Part shown: piece by piece, positions 25,241-34,460 of the stretch
Numbering within the stretch: position 1 is the first letter of the stretch
How the letters are laid out: every line of letters begins with the position of its first letter
NCBI RefSeq assembly: GCF_002902725.1
Contig: NZ_PPRT01000014.1
Span: 1 to 35,580 of the forward strand
Length of the DNA stretch: 35,580 nt
Reading direction: 5' to 3'
DNA from: Staphylococcus caprae
Lineage (GTDB): Bacteria; Bacillota; Bacilli; Staphylococcales; Staphylococcaceae
The notes under the pieces: generated by a model
What the model was told of the DNA's origin: nothing
The model's input: only the letters and a program-made list of their open reading frames with translations
Databases searched by the model: none
Program-made: the position numbers and the translations under genes

Positions 25241-25426
25241 TTATGTGGTTAATTTTAGAATTAACGTGACGAGTATGAGTACAATTAAAACTAAATCAAT
25301 TCCCACCATTATAGTATATCGAGTAGATTTTTGACCTTGATTTTTAGCTAATTTCATCGCTTGATAATTAGGTACTAAGCTGATGATTAATAATATTAAA
25401 ATCACAACGCCAATAATAATTGTCAT
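25241..25426 (-). CDS. Small membrane protein (second gene of a pair)
   Basis: A 61-residue protein with two transmembrane helices (residues 2-20 and 39-59) separated by a basic loop (KLAKNQGQKSTRY). Its ATG overlaps the stop of the upstream gene (25423-25782) by 4 bases, so both are translated from one mRNA. I recognise no family. Confidence 0.7.
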   Translation of the reverse strand: MTIIIGVVILILLIISLVPNYQAMKLAKNQGQKSTRYTIMVGIDLVLIVLILVTLILKLTT

Positions 25427-25782
25427 GACAAATGACCTCCATTTTTTCTTCTCTTAATCAGTTCCCATATGATTCCTGCTACGATTCCAATAATTAAGCC
25501 ACTTATCACGCCAATTTGCGTTGTAAAGAAAAATGTTCCAATAAGCAAGCAAATGACTAATGATATTGGAAGGGTAGTACCGTAAATCATTTTACGTTCA
25601 TCAGAACTTAAGATTGTAAAAGCCACTATATAAATGATGAAGAAAGCCAGTGTTGCTAAAAGCGTACGACCCACAACATGCATTAAATCAGAATGCTTCA
25701 TAGTAAAGTAATTTAGTAAGAAAAACACAATCATAAAAATCAAAGCAACTTTGATTGCACGTTGTATAAGTGCTTTATCCAT
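25423..25782 (-). CDS. Uncharacterised membrane protein (first gene of a pair)
   Basis: A 119-residue protein with four predicted transmembrane helices (about residues 11-29, 40-60, 68-87 and 90-108) and a basic C-terminus (WELIKRRKNGGHLS). ATG 25782 is chosen because AAAGGAG lies 7 bases before it; the in-frame TTG two codons earlier is too close. It overlaps the downstream 61-residue gene by ATGA. Function is unknown. Confidence 0.75.
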   Translation of the reverse strand: MDKALIQRAIKVALIFMIVFFLLNYFTMKHSDLMHVVGRTLLATLAFFIIYIVAFTILSSDERKMIYGTTLPISLVICLLIGTFFFTTQIGVISGLIIGIVAGIIWELIKRRKNGGHLS

Positions 25783-26165
25783 AATCAATCTCCTTTAACT
25801 ATTTAAAGAAAGTATATCACACTCACTCAGTCATTTAGAATGAAACCATTTATGTAGTGATATCACAATCTATTTATAAAAACTTAAGTAAGTTCCATAT
25901 TGATAATCAACACATTGAAACGCAATAAATATTTAACAATCTCATCGACCAACAGATTGAAGGCTTAGTCGCTTTAATAGATTTAATTTTCAGAAAAATA
26001 ATCAAAATAGGTATTTTCAAAAATCAAAAAGGTTGCTATTATAGTTTTGTAAGCGATTTCAATAAATTGTAAAAATTTTGTTTCAATTTCGTCAATTTGT
26101 AGTATAATTACGAAAATAAGATTATCATTAAAATAATAATCTAGATTTAGAGATGGGGTAAAATT
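25783..26165 (+). promoter_or_regulatory. Intergenic region with cre site and promoter of the amino acid permease gene
   Basis: No gene is supported in this stretch. TGTAAGCGATTTCA (26048-26061) fits the CcpA cre consensus. A consensus -10 box TATAAT lies at 26103-26108, with TTGTTT at 26078-26083 as a weak -35 box (19-base spacer). The start codon is 58 bases after the -10 box. The part from 25800 to 26040 is AT-rich and shows no clear structure. Confidence 0.6.
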
Positions 26166-27572
26166 ATGGAAAACAATGAATTACAAAGGGGACTAAGTGC
26201 ACGTCAAATGCAAATGATTGCACTTGGTGGAACAATCGGTGTCGGTCTTTTCATGGGTGCGACTAGTACTATTAAATGGACTGGCCCATCAGTTATTCTT
26301 GCATATCTAATTGCAGGCATCTTTTTATTCTTAATCATGAGAGCAATGGGGGAAATGATTTATATCAATCCTACGACAGGATCATTTGCAACATTTGCAA
26401 GTGACTATATTCATCCAGCGGCAGGATATATGACAGCATGGAGTAATATCTTCCAATGGGTAGTTGTAGGGATGAGTGAGGTTATCGCGGTGGGTGAGTA
26501 TATGAACTATTGGTTCCCAAACTTACCAAACTGGATACCGGGAATTGTTGCAGTTGCATTATTAATGGGAGCAAACTTAGTTTCAGTTAAAGCCTTTGGT
26601 GAATTTGAATTCTGGTTTGCATTAATTAAAGTCGTTACAATTATTTTAATGATTATTGCAGGTTTTGGACTTATCTTATTTGGAATTGGAAATGGTGGAC
26701 ATGCAGTAGGTATTTCTAACTTATGGACACACGGTGGATTTATGCCAAATGGTATTGTTGGATTCTTCTTCGCCTTATCAATTGTTATCGGTTCATATCA
26801 AGGTGTTGAACTTATTGGTATTTCAGCAGGTGAAACTAAAAATCCTCAAAAGAATATTGTTAAGGCAGTCAATGGGGTGATTTGGAGAATTTTAATCTTC
26901 TACCTTGGTGCAATTTTTGTCATCGTTTCTGTTTATCCTTGGGACAAATTAGGGGATATCGGAAGTCCATTTGTAGCTACATTTGCCAAAGTTGGAATTA
27001 CATTCGCAGCTGGTTTAATTAACTTTGTTGTATTAACAGCGGCATTATCAGGATGTAACTCTGGTATCTTCAGTGCCAGTCGTATGATTTATACATTATC
27101 TAGACATGGTCAAATGCCTAAGATTTTCTCTAAAGTAATGAAAAATGGTGTACCATTCTACACAGTATTAGCAGTTTCAATTGGTATTTTAATTGGAGCC
27201 TTATTAAATGTTATTCTTCCTTTATTGATTAAAGGGGCAGATAGTATTTTCGTATACGTATATAGTGCTTCAATCTTACCTGGTATGATTCCATGGTTTA
27301 TGATTTTATTTAGTCATTTACGCTTTAGAAAATTACATCCTGAAGAAGTGAAACAACATCCTTTCAAAATGCCAGGAGGCGCGTTTGCGAACTACTTAAC
27401 AATTGCGTTTTTGATTTTGGTACTCATAGGCATGTTATTTAATAAAGAAACAGTTGTCTCTGTTGTTATAGGTATCGTATTTTTAGCTTTTGTGACACTT
27501 TATTATTTCATTCGTTATAATAAAAAAGATCAACATGCAAAGAGAGCTAGAATGACGCAAGAACGTCAATAA
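26166..27572 (+). CDS. Amino acid permease (APC superfamily, AAT type)
   Basis: A 468-residue transporter with twelve transmembrane helices. The N-terminal [24 protein letters not shown] contains the substrate-binding GGTIGVG unwound segment; [17 protein letters not shown] follows, and [17 protein letters not shown] near residue 220 and [23 protein letters not shown] near 295 are typical of the AAT family, which imports amino acids such as proline, alanine, serine, arginine or histidine. The exact substrate cannot be assigned. GATGGGG precedes the ATG. The gene is monocistronic, has a cre site upstream and ends at a strong bidirectional terminator. Confidence 0.92.
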   Translation: MENNELQRGLSARQMQMIALGGTIGVGLFMGATSTIKWTGPSVILAYLIAGIFLFLIMRAMGEMIYINPTTGSFATFASDYIHPAAGYMTAWSNIFQWVVVGMSEVIAVGEYMNYWFPNLPNWIPGIVAVALLMGANLVSVKAFGEFEFWFALIKVVTIILMIIAGFGLILFGIGNGGHAVGISNLWTHGGFMPNGIVGFFFALSIVIGSYQGVELIGISAGETKNPQKNIVKAVNGVIWRILIFYLGAIFVIVSVYPWDKLGDIGSPFVATFAKVGITFAAGLINFVVLTAALSGCNSGIFSASRMIYTLSRHGQMPKIFSKVMKNGVPFYTVLAVSIGILIGALLNVILPLLIKGADSIFVYVYSASILPGMIPWFMILFSHLRFRKLHPEEVKQHPFKMPGGAFANYLTIAFLILVLIGMLFNKETVVSVVIGIVFLAFVTLYYFIRYNKKDQHAKRARMTQERQ

Positions 27573-27598
27573 AATATAAATGTCTGATTAATAAAATG

Positions 27599-27661
27599 AA
27601 AAAGCGATTCGTTCATACATTTTCTCTTAAGAAATTTTAAGTATGACGAATCGCTTTTTCT
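27599..27661. terminator. Bidirectional terminator between the amino acid permease and the mur operon
   Basis: AAAAAGCGATTCGT pairs with ACGAATCGCTTTTT, extended by CATAC/GTATG. A run on the left and T run on the right let it stop both converging transcripts. Confidence 0.92.
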
Positions 27662-27667
27662 ATTTGT

Positions 27668-28549
27668 CTAATGTTTAAATTCAATATTTGATAAATGCTT
27701 TCGATAATTATCTAAAGCCATTTTAGATTGCGTAATGAAATCTAATGATGACTGATAATTCAATGCGATGTAACGATAATAAAGTACATCTATTGTAAAC
27801 ATTTGTGCAAATAAAGAAGTGGTAGCACCCATGCGCATTTCATTTTCATCCGTTTGACCATAAGATAAAATAATATCAGATCGCTTGGCAACAGGGTTAT
27901 CTGACGTACTTGTGATTGTCACCACAGGAATATGATAATCAGATACAACCTTAGCAATGGAACGCATTTCACTTTGCATACCATTATTTGTAATAAACAC
28001 AACACAATCTTTAGCATTATGAGTTGCTAACATCGTTGTGAAGATGTGTGTTTCTTGTACAAGTTGAATATTTAAACCAATGCGTGACAACTTTTGATAT
28101 AAATCTGTAGCTACTACAAATGATGCGCCATAACCATAGATAAAAATTGTCTCGGCTTGTTTAAATAAGTCGCATATTTGATCGATAATCTTATCGTCAA
28201 TTTTTTCATTCGCATTATTAAGTGCACCTTTAGCCCGTGAATGCATCTTCTTTTTAAGAGAGTCAGTGTTTTCATTGTCAACAAGTTCTACATTATACAC
28301 AGACGCCTCTTTAGGTAGAAACTTTGAAAGACCAATTTTTAATTCGTGAAATCCGCCTTCAGTAATTTTTTTACTAAATCTAATAATCGATGAAGGACTG
28401 GTATTCAAAGTTTCAGCTATATCTTGTGAATTCATATTCACCACTTTGTGAGGTGAATTCAATATGAATTGAGCAATCTTTTTTTCATTTTTAGTGAGGT
28501 AGGGGTACTGGTTGTCAATTTCATTCAAAATGTTTGGCAATTTAATCAC
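27668..28549 (-). CDS. murR: RpiR-family regulator of the MurNAc cluster
   Basis: A 293-residue regulator. The N-terminal RpiR helix-turn-helix ([20 protein letters not shown], then [12 protein letters not shown]) is followed by a SIS sugar-phosphate domain ([20 protein letters not shown] near residue 130 and [20 protein letters not shown] near 178). The GTG start at 28549 overlaps the end of murP by 8 bases, so it is the last gene of the mupG-murQ-murP-murR operon. By analogy with MurR it should sense MurNAc-6-phosphate. In S. aureus I recall an RpiR regulator (RpiRc) near rsaI without mur genes, so orthology to MurR or RpiRc is not settled. Confidence 0.85.
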   Translation of the reverse strand: MIKLPNILNEIDNQYPYLTKNEKKIAQFILNSPHKVVNMNSQDIAETLNTSPSSIIRFSKKITEGGFHELKIGLSKFLPKEASVYNVELVDNENTDSLKKKMHSRAKGALNNANEKIDDKIIDQICDLFKQAETIFIYGYGASFVVATDLYQKLSRIGLNIQLVQETHIFTTMLATHNAKDCVVFITNNGMQSEMRSIAKVVSDYHIPVVTITSTSDNPVAKRSDIILSYGQTDENEMRMGATTSLFAQMFTIDVLYYRYIALNYQSSLDFITQSKMALDNYRKHLSNIEFKH

Positions 28550-29984
28550 CCATTTGATCAGAATTTCTCATTTCCTTAGTCGTACCAAAGAAATAAGTGA
28601 AAATGAATCCTCCAGCATATGCAGCCAGTAAGCCGGCAATATAACCGAGGTACATATTATTTGCAATTAATGGTAATAGTGAGATACCACTAGGCCCCAC
28701 AGCAGTAGCACCGATATGACCAATACCTCCAACTACAGCGCCACCAATACCGCCACCAATACATGCAGTAAAGAATGGTCGACCTAACGGCAATGTCACC
28801 CCGTAGATTAAAGGTTCGCCGATGCCCAAGAATCCAACTGGAAGGGCACCTTTTAAAGTGTTGCGTAATTTTTGGTTTTTACGACATCTTACCCATAGCG
28901 CTAATGCAGCCCCCACTTGACCAGCACCTGACATTGCAGCAATAGGTAATAAATACGTAGATCCCGTTTTATTAATTAATTCAATATGAATTGGCGTGAA
29001 AATATGGTGCAAACCTAACATAACGAGAGGTAAGAAAAATGCACCAATAATGAAACCACTAAATATGCCACCTACACCAATCACCCAATTAATCACGTGG
29101 ACAAGTCCATCTGAGATAAATCCAGCGAGTGGCATGATGATAAATATAGTTAATAATCCAATTATTAATAGAGAAATCGTTGGCGTTACAATAATATCAA
29201 TTGAGTTAGGGACCACTTTATGTAATCTCTTTTCAACTAAACTGAGTAGCCAAACAGCAAAGATAACACCGATGATACCGCCTTGACCAGCAACTAAATG
29301 TTCTCCGGTAAAGATATTTTTAATTGGATTCTCATCTGTAATTCCTGTAAGTAATGTCGCACCACCGATAACACCGCCTAGTCCAGGTGTGGCGCCGAAT
29401 ACTTTTGCTGCGTTGATACCTGTGAAGATGGCTAAGTATGCAAGCATACCGTCTTTGATGACATTTAATACTGCTACAACTTGTTTGATCCAATCTCCAG
29501 AAATCGCACCAGCGGTTAATAAATTGTTTAATATCGCTGCAATCCCACCAATTAATCCGGCACCAATAAATGCTGGGATTAAAGGTATGAAAATGTTAGC
29601 GATAGACTTTAAAACTTTGTTCCATTTGCTTTGTTTACGATGACTTTGAAAATTCTGTTTATTTTCACGAGCACGTTCTTCAGCTTGTGTTTTATAACTT
29701 TTATTTTCAGAGTTAGCAGTATCTTTACCTAATGGTGCGTTGCTCTCGTCAGCCATATAGTTAGCGACTTTGTTCACAATACCAGGGCCAACGACGACTT
29801 GAAGACGTTCATCCTCAACGACACCTAAAACACCATCGATACCTTTTAATTCATCGTAATTGACTTGATCGTAATCATGAATTTTAATTCGAATACGTGT
29901 CATACAGTGGATAATATCATCAATATTATTGATACCGCCCACTGCATGAGTAATATCTTTAGCAAGACGTTCTTCTTTACTCAT
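28542..29984 (-). CDS. murP: PTS permease for MurNAc-containing sugars, EIIBC
   Basis: A 480-residue phosphotransferase permease. The IIB domain comes first, with the phosphorylated C27 in [16 protein letters not shown], then a charged linker of about 50 residues, and a IIC domain from about residue 125 with ten membrane segments. [13 protein letters not shown] and [20 protein letters not shown] are the conserved IIC motifs. No EIIA domain is present. In S. aureus MurP imports the disaccharide MurNAc-GlcNAc as the 6-phosphate; the identity here follows from its place between murQ and the RpiR gene. GGGAGG lies 7 bases before the ATG, and 13 bases separate it from murQ. Confidence 0.92.
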   Translation of the reverse strand: MSKEERLAKDITHAVGGINNIDDIIHCMTRIRIKIHDYDQVNYDELKGIDGVLGVVEDERLQVVVGPGIVNKVANYMADESNAPLGKDTANSENKSYKTQAEERARENKQNFQSHRKQSKWNKVLKSIANIFIPLIPAFIGAGLIGGIAAILNNLLTAGAISGDWIKQVVAVLNVIKDGMLAYLAIFTGINAAKVFGATPGLGGVIGGATLLTGITDENPIKNIFTGEHLVAGQGGIIGVIFAVWLLSLVEKRLHKVVPNSIDIIVTPTISLLIIGLLTIFIIMPLAGFISDGLVHVINWVIGVGGIFSGFIIGAFFLPLVMLGLHHIFTPIHIELINKTGSTYLLPIAAMSGAGQVGAALALWVRCRKNQKLRNTLKGALPVGFLGIGEPLIYGVTLPLGRPFFTACIGGGIGGAVVGGIGHIGATAVGPSGISLLPLIANNMYLGYIAGLLAAYAGGFIFTYFFGTTKEMRNSDQMGD

Positions 29985-29997
29985 GGAAATTCCTCCC

Positions 29998-30885
29998 TTA
30001 AGCGTTGATGGCTTGCTTAATCACTCCATTACTCTTTTCCAAACGCAATTTAGCGTCTTTTTTAGTCGTATTACATAAATGCATGACAACTGCAGTTTTA
30101 ATATGATGTCCCGCTTCATCATACAAGTTTTGTGCATCTTGCTCACTTAAATCACAAATATCTTGAATAATGCGGATAGAACGGTTGACTAATTTCTTGT
30201 TAGTTGGTCGCAAATCAACCATTAAGTTATCATATACTTTTCCTACACCAATCATGGTCATAGTAGAAATCATATTCAACACAAGCTTTTGTGCGGTGCC
30301 AGATTTCAATCGAGTAGAGCCTGTTAATACTTCTGGGCCTACATTTATTTCTAAGACATGGTTGGCACATTTACTGATTTCGCTCTGAGCATTACATGAA
30401 AGGGCAACTGTATCAGCTTGAATGTCATTTGCAAAGTTGAGCGCGCCTTTAACGTAAGGTGTACGACCGCTCGCAGAAATACCAATGACAATGTCTTTAT
30501 CATTTAAATGAATATCCTTTAAATCTTGTGCACCTTGTTCGATATTATCTTCAGCACCTTCCACTGCAACCATCATTGCTTCTTGGCCACCTGCGATAAT
30601 ACCCACGACTTCCTCAGGACGTGTATTAAAGGTCGGCACACATTCAGCTGCATCTAAAACGCCGAGTCTACCACTTGTACCTGCACCGATATAAATAATG
30701 CGACCGCCATGATTAAAGCGTTGAATGGCACTTTCTATCACTTGTGTTAATTGAGGAAGAACCGATTCAATGGCTTTAGGTACATTTTGATCTTCCAGAT
30801 TCATTGTTCTTAAAGCATCTTGAATATCCATTTCATCTAAATGCATCGTCTGAGTATTTCGTGTTTCGGTGGTTAAACGCTTCAT
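29998..30885 (-). CDS. murQ: N-acetylmuramic acid 6-phosphate etherase
   Basis: Cleaves the lactyl ether of MurNAc-6-phosphate to GlcNAc-6-phosphate and D-lactate in the cytoplasm. A SIS-domain protein of 295 residues with [23 protein letters not shown] (sugar-phosphate loop), [19 protein letters not shown] with the catalytic-region glutamate, [13 protein letters not shown], and [19 protein letters not shown], the hallmark MurQ stretch. I place the start at the second ATG (30885, [10 protein letters not shown]), 7 bases after GAAGGAG; an ATG two codons earlier overlaps the mupG stop but is only one base from GGAG. It forms an operon with mupG and murP. Confidence 0.96.
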   Translation of the reverse strand: MKRLTTETRNTQTMHLDEMDIQDALRTMNLEDQNVPKAIESVLPQLTQVIESAIQRFNHGGRIIYIGAGTSGRLGVLDAAECVPTFNTRPEEVVGIIAGGQEAMMVAVEGAEDNIEQGAQDLKDIHLNDKDIVIGISASGRTPYVKGALNFANDIQADTVALSCNAQSEISKCANHVLEINVGPEVLTGSTRLKSGTAQKLVLNMISTMTMIGVGKVYDNLMVDLRPTNKKLVNRSIRIIQDICDLSEQDAQNLYDEAGHHIKTAVVMHLCNTTKKDAKLRLEKSNGVIKQAINA

Positions 30886-30887
30886 TG

Positions 30888-31931
30888 TCATTCTCCTTCG
30901 TATATAAATTTGAAAGTATCCCCAGGTTGTATCAGTGTTAACAATGAGAGGTCATCATCGTTTATACGAGCGATACGGTTAATATGTGGATGCCCTTGAA
31001 GCATTGTTTTCACTACTTGAATTTCCCCTTCATATCTCCCGTTAAGTTGATTATCTACTGTAACGTCTCCAACATTTCGTTGTTTTGTACCGATTGGCTT
31101 AATATCTTCATCATTGTTTGCTCGAGAATATTGAGAACGAATAAGATGCTCGGGTGCATCAATACGTGATGTATGTGTTCGTAGAATTCTTTTTGAAAAT
31201 GAAGCATCCAAATCTTTGAGATGTATTGTAAAGTGACGATTGAATACCATATCAGACAATTGCTGTGCTAGAGCGATACTTATAGCACTATCACCAATTA
31301 CAATGTGAGCTACACCACTGTTCTGTAACTCATAAGCTGAAATTAATGGATGTGCTGAGCGATGTGATTCTATAGTAGGTAATCCTTTAAATAGAGGACC
31401 TCTTAATTCTGTACCTGGAATAAAGGCATATATTTTAGCATGTTTATCGTAGACATGAATAAGTTGATTTTTATTGTCAATAAAAGAGCGTGAAAGACCT
31501 GTGTCAGGTCGTGGATAGTAATTATGACAGTAAATTAATTGTCTCTGATAATCGTGTTCATATATACGTTCCAACATCTCTTGAGTAATCGTGCTTGCAT
31601 TTAAGCAACATTGGAAACCATGACTTTGTACCTCATCAATAAGGTCAACATTCAATTGATCATCAATGCGTATCGTAAAAGCCCCATGAGGCAATTGATT
31701 TAAATAACTGTATAATGATTGATTAAGCAAAGAAGGATTAACATCAATAATATAAGTGATGTCATATGAAGATAAAAGCTGACATAATTCTCCCAGATAT
31801 GCCAACTGATGGTGCTTACTTTCTTCAGGAATTTGTAAAGACGTGAAAATCGTACGATATCCCAATGATGCCATATCTAGAATGTATTCTTTATCTAATG
31901 CTTTACCTAAATATACTGAAAAGCCAAGCAC
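30888..31931 (-). CDS. mupG: 6-phospho-N-acetylmuramidase (DUF871 family)
   Basis: An intracellular glycosidase that, in S. aureus, splits MurNAc-6P-GlcNAc into MurNAc-6P and GlcNAc. The protein of about 347 residues has an N-terminal TIM-barrel ([11 protein letters not shown] at the start, [47 protein letters not shown] with the conserved histidine and asparagine near residue 150) and a C-terminal cyclophilin-like domain beginning around [15 protein letters not shown] choose GTG 31931 (MLGFSVYL), 8 bases after AAAGGAG; the in-frame GTG at 31940 overlaps that site. It is the first gene of the mur operon, which has its own promoter. Confidence 0.92.
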   Translation of the reverse strand: MLGFSVYLGKALDKEYILDMASLGYRTIFTSLQIPEESKHHQLAYLGELCQLLSSYDITYIIDVNPSLLNQSLYSYLNQLPHGAFTIRIDDQLNVDLIDEVQSHGFQCCLNASTITQEMLERIYEHDYQRQLIYCHNYYPRPDTGLSRSFIDNKNQLIHVYDKHAKIYAFIPGTELRGPLFKGLPTIESHRSAHPLISAYELQNSGVAHIVIGDSAISIALAQQLSDMVFNRHFTIHLKDLDASFSKRILRTHTSRIDAPEHLIRSQYSRANNDEDIKPIGTKQRNVGDVTVDNQLNGRYEGEIQVVKTMLQGHPHINRIARINDDDLSLLTLIQPGDTFKFIYEGE

Positions 31932-31946
31932 ATCTAACACTCCTTT

Positions 31947-31995
31947 GTACTACTTAATCAGTACCGATTATAACGCTATTAAGAAAGGTTTACAA
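31947..31995 (-). promoter_or_regulatory. mur operon promoter with operator-like palindrome at the start site
   Basis: On the minus strand TTGTAA (31995-31990), a 17-base spacer and TATAAT (31972-31967) form a near-perfect promoter. GTACT (31947-31951) and AGTAC (31960-31964) form an inverted repeat with an 8-base centre over the expected transcription start, a fitting place for repression by the RpiR regulator encoded last in the operon. Confidence 0.65.
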
Positions 31996-32094
31996 TTTGA
32001 GGTATAATTTAAATAATATAACAATAAAATTTAAAGTATTTTGTTTCTTAAGTAGTATAAAATAAAAATAAGTACAATTTTGTGGAGTAAATGA

Positions 32095-32463
32095 TTAATG
32101 TTTATTTGAAATGTTGTGGGGAGTTACTTGATATTGATGATCTAATTTTAAAAGTTGTTCATACAATAGTATTTGTTTCGTATTGATATAAAAAAGTATA
32201 TCACCTTGAGTAACTGTCAAAAGGGGATGGTTATGTAATTGCTGTATGACCTCATAGTAGGTAGCAAATTCAGGTGTGGTGCCTAAGATAGCTTTATGAT
32301 CTTCAACCCATTGATATTCCGCTTCGACATTTTGATTAAATGCGTTCAAAGTTTCTTCAAATTTGTTATGATGAATGAGTGCATAATATTTAGCAGTTTC
32401 ACTCAAAGTGAGCAGATTTACAATTTGCAGTTTGATATGTTGTGTGGTTTCTAAATAATTCAT
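32095..32463 (-). CDS. Uncharacterised small helical protein
   Basis: A 122-residue, mainly helical, soluble protein with no membrane segment. The pattern ETAKYYALIHHNKFEETLNA followed by QNVEAEYQWVEDHKAIL and LKLDHQYQVTPHNI vaguely recalls YlbF/YmcA-like helical proteins, but the resemblance is too weak to assign. GGAGG lies 4 bases before the ATG. It diverges from the CPBP protease gene with only 59 bases between them, so the promoters overlap. Confidence 0.65.
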   Translation of the reverse strand: MNYLETTQHIKLQIVNLLTLSETAKYYALIHHNKFEETLNAFNQNVEAEYQWVEDHKAILGTTPEFATYYEVIQQLHNHPLLTVTQGDILFYINTKQILLYEQLLKLDHQYQVTPHNISNKH

Positions 32464-32522
32464 AGTACCTCCAATAATATTTAATTTTGAACATAAATTT
32501 GTAAAAAGAAAGGGATACGTGA

Positions 32523-33269
32523 ATGAAAGCGAATGAAAGAAAGAAAAAATATAAATGGAGTGATATTGCGTGGAGAGATTTAAATCTCATACCTATAGCA
32601 CTTGTTGGATTATTTATATTTAGCTATGCAGGTTTAGCATTAGGGTGGCTCTATTTCGGATATATATCTGAGTTACAATTAGCTATGATAGGAACACTAG
32701 GTCAACTGATGGCTTATGTGGTTGTTATTTTTGTATTTTATTTTTTACATATACAGACTTTTGGTGAAAGATTTAAGAAGGGGATCACATATCTAAAAAA
32801 GCGTTGGTTTATCATTATTATCGTATTTTTAATAGCACTTGGATTATCAAATTTATATGATTATTTAATGCAATTCTTACCTAAACATTTGCAGTATTCA
32901 GATACACAGAATGAAATGGCGTTAGATCAATTGTTTGAGACACATGCATTTATTCCATTTGCATTTTTAATGATTGTTATTGCAGGTCCGGTAGTTGAAG
33001 AATTAGTATTCAGACATATTGTTATAGGAGAATTAGGGAAGAAATTTAATTTTATCGTTATGGGGATTGTCTCAGCGATAACATTTACTTTGATTCATGT
33101 CACTGATGCTAAATCGCCATTTGAATTTGGAGCATATTTTATTCTAGCATTGTCTCTTGTGTTTGTTTATTTGATTTCAGGGAGAAATTTAGCGGCTTCA
33201 ATAGGTTTACATATGTTAAATAATCTCGTTTCATTTATATATACGGTCTGGACTATTTTTTATAAATAA
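32523..33269 (+). CDS. CPBP family intramembrane glutamic protease
   Basis: A 248-residue membrane protein with about seven helices. All protease motifs are intact: E159-E160-x-x-x-R164 in GPVVEELVFRHIV, F188-x-x-x-H192 in TFTLIHVT, and H230-x-x-x-N234 in GLHMLNNLV. This contrasts with the degenerate LyrA in the same window. Family members include CAAX prenyl proteases, bacteriocin-immunity proteins and the staphylococcal MroQ; the substrate of this one is unknown. AAAGGGATA lies upstream of the ATG. It converges with the YafY-type regulator gene. Confidence 0.87.
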   Translation: MKANERKKKYKWSDIAWRDLNLIPIALVGLFIFSYAGLALGWLYFGYISELQLAMIGTLGQLMAYVVVIFVFYFLHIQTFGERFKKGITYLKKRWFIIIIVFLIALGLSNLYDYLMQFLPKHLQYSDTQNEMALDQLFETHAFIPFAFLMIVIAGPVVEELVFRHIVIGELGKKFNFIVMGIVSAITFTLIHVTDAKSPFEFGAYFILALSLVFVYLISGRNLAASIGLHMLNNLVSFIYTVWTIFYK

Positions 33270-33278
33270 TTTATTTAT

Positions 33279-33320
33279 AGCCCAGCTGACACTGTTTAAT
33301 TTGTAGTGTCGGCTGGGTTT
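33279..33320. terminator. Hairpin between the CPBP protease and the YafY-type regulator genes
   Basis: AGCCCAGCTGACACT pairs with AGTGTCGGCTGGGTT (one mismatch). The stem overlaps the stop codon of the regulator gene on the minus strand; T runs on both sides are short. Confidence 0.75.
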
Positions 33321-33994
33321 AAAAATTGCTGGTAATTGTCGATTGAAATATCTTGCGTTTTAATGGTCTTTTCAAAGGAATAAGAAATGTCTTGAATGTC
33401 CATAATCGGTAGCTCGCGTGTATGCCCTCGGCCTATATCGAATATGACAGCATTCCATTGTCCATATTTGCATAATAAGCCTATAAAGATGACATTTTCT
33501 GCTTGCATTCTCTCATTTTCCAAATAATCTACGAGCATGACATTACGCTCAGTACAATAAATCAAAATATCTGAAAATAACTGAGGTAGTGTGACATTTG
33601 TGCTTTCTTCAAATTTGATATAGTAATCCATTTTCTTTAATAATTTTCTTAATCTCGTTTGAGGCAAATTTAAACATTGTTTAATAATGGATTGAATTTC
33701 TGACTGGTAAGGAAGTGTCGAATAAGACTGACTTTCATTAAGTGTAAGAAACAACGCTGACAATTGATTTTCAGTTAATGATAAAGAAATTTTTGATTGG
33801 GCATCTTTAATTTGATAACCACCAAGCTTGCCGTGTTGTGCATATACCTTTACACCTTGTTCTTCTAAATCATCAATATCTCTTAATATCGTTCTTTTAG
33901 AAACATTAAATTCTTTGGCGAGTTGCGAAGCGGTCATTTTATCAGAATTTTGTATAGCCTGAATGATTCGGTTTTGTCGTTCTAATTTATTCAA
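33296..33994 (-). CDS. YafY/DeoR-type transcriptional regulator with WYL-like domain
   Basis: A 232-residue regulator. The N-terminal winged helix (RQNRIIQAIQNSDKMTASQL, then AKEFNVSKRTILRDIDDLEE, then GGYQIKD) is that of HTH_11 proteins. A helical linker (residues about 68-120) leads to a WYL-like domain in which GQWNAVIFDIGRGHTRELPI matches the W...D..R...R pattern, although the W-Y-L triplet itself is not present. A TTG start at 33994 follows GGAGGTGA by 6-7 bases. WYL proteins often respond to nucleic acid or nucleotide ligands; no ligand can be named here. It lies alone, next to the RsaI gene. Confidence 0.82.
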   Translation of the reverse strand: MNKLERQNRIIQAIQNSDKMTASQLAKEFNVSKRTILRDIDDLEEQGVKVYAQHGKLGGYQIKDAQSKISLSLTENQLSALFLTLNESQSYSTLPYQSEIQSIIKQCLNLPQTRLRKLLKKMDYYIKFEESTNVTLPQLFSDILIYCTERNVMLVDYLENERMQAENVIFIGLLCKYGQWNAVIFDIGRGHTRELPIMDIQDISYSFEKTIKTQDISIDNYQQFLNPADTTN

Positions 33995-34110
33995 TGAAAG
34001 TCACCTCCATAAACATTACATATTACATTTATTATAACATATAAGCGACAATGATGACATTTTCTGCTTTTTTCAACCGTTATAGTGTAAAATTACTAAA
34101 TTTTCTTTTT

Positions 34111-34148
34111 GGAAAACGCTTACAATTTAAAAATCATTGTGTTAGTAT
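34111..34148 (+). promoter_or_regulatory. cre site overlapping the promoter of the RsaI small RNA
   Basis: GGAAAACGCTTACA (34111-34124) matches the cre consensus at all but the first position. It overlaps the -35 box TTACAA (34120-34125); a 17-base spacer leads to TAGTAT (34143-34148). CcpA binding here would block transcription while glucose is present, which is the known control of RsaI in S. aureus. Confidence 0.75.
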
Positions 34149-34156
34149 ATTATTTG

Positions 34157-34300
34157 TAACAGGGGGAGCGATTAGACAAAGGGGTAGAGCTATGTAACAG
34201 ATAGCTGTGTAATCGTTCAAGTTACATCAAAACATCTTCAATATTTATTACTTACTTTCCTTTCTATTTGTCGGCTAGCTCGTGACTAGCCGATTTTTCT
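34157..34300 (+). ncRNA. rsaI: RsaI (RsaOG) small regulatory RNA
   Basis: The interval from the predicted start to the terminator is about 144 bases, the known size of RsaI. The 5' half carries G runs (34162-34166, 34181-34184), an outer stem CGATTA/TAATCG (34169-34174 with 34210-34215), an inner hairpin AGCTAT/ATAGCT (34188-34193 with 34201-34206), and a loop GTAAC (34194-34198) that can pair with GTTAC (34221-34225) as a pseudoknot, as described for RsaOG. A single-stranded CU-rich stretch (34248-34266), the known seed for target mRNAs, follows. The terminator is TCGGCTAG/CTAGCCGA (34271-34293) with a T run. In S. aureus RsaI is made when glucose runs out and down-regulates sugar uptake and other metabolic mRNAs. 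Exact ends are predicted, not measured. Confidence 0.85.
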
Positions 34301-34460
34301 TTTTCAAAAATAAAATTCAAAATACCATTCCAAATAATAGTAAATTTCGTATAAAATAATATTTAAGCAAAACGAAGAGCAATTCATCAATATCACCTTG
34401 CTTAAAAAGTGATATAGGGTTATGGGAGATTCATATACATATTTAATTGGTGGTGGAAAA

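Noticed and set aside
25935..26072. Open frame of about 44 codons containing NLIDQQIEGLVALIDL, upstream of the amino acid permease
   Set aside because: It starts after a stop, has no start codon with a ribosome site and overlaps the cre site. It could be a remnant of an older gene, but nothing recognisable remains.
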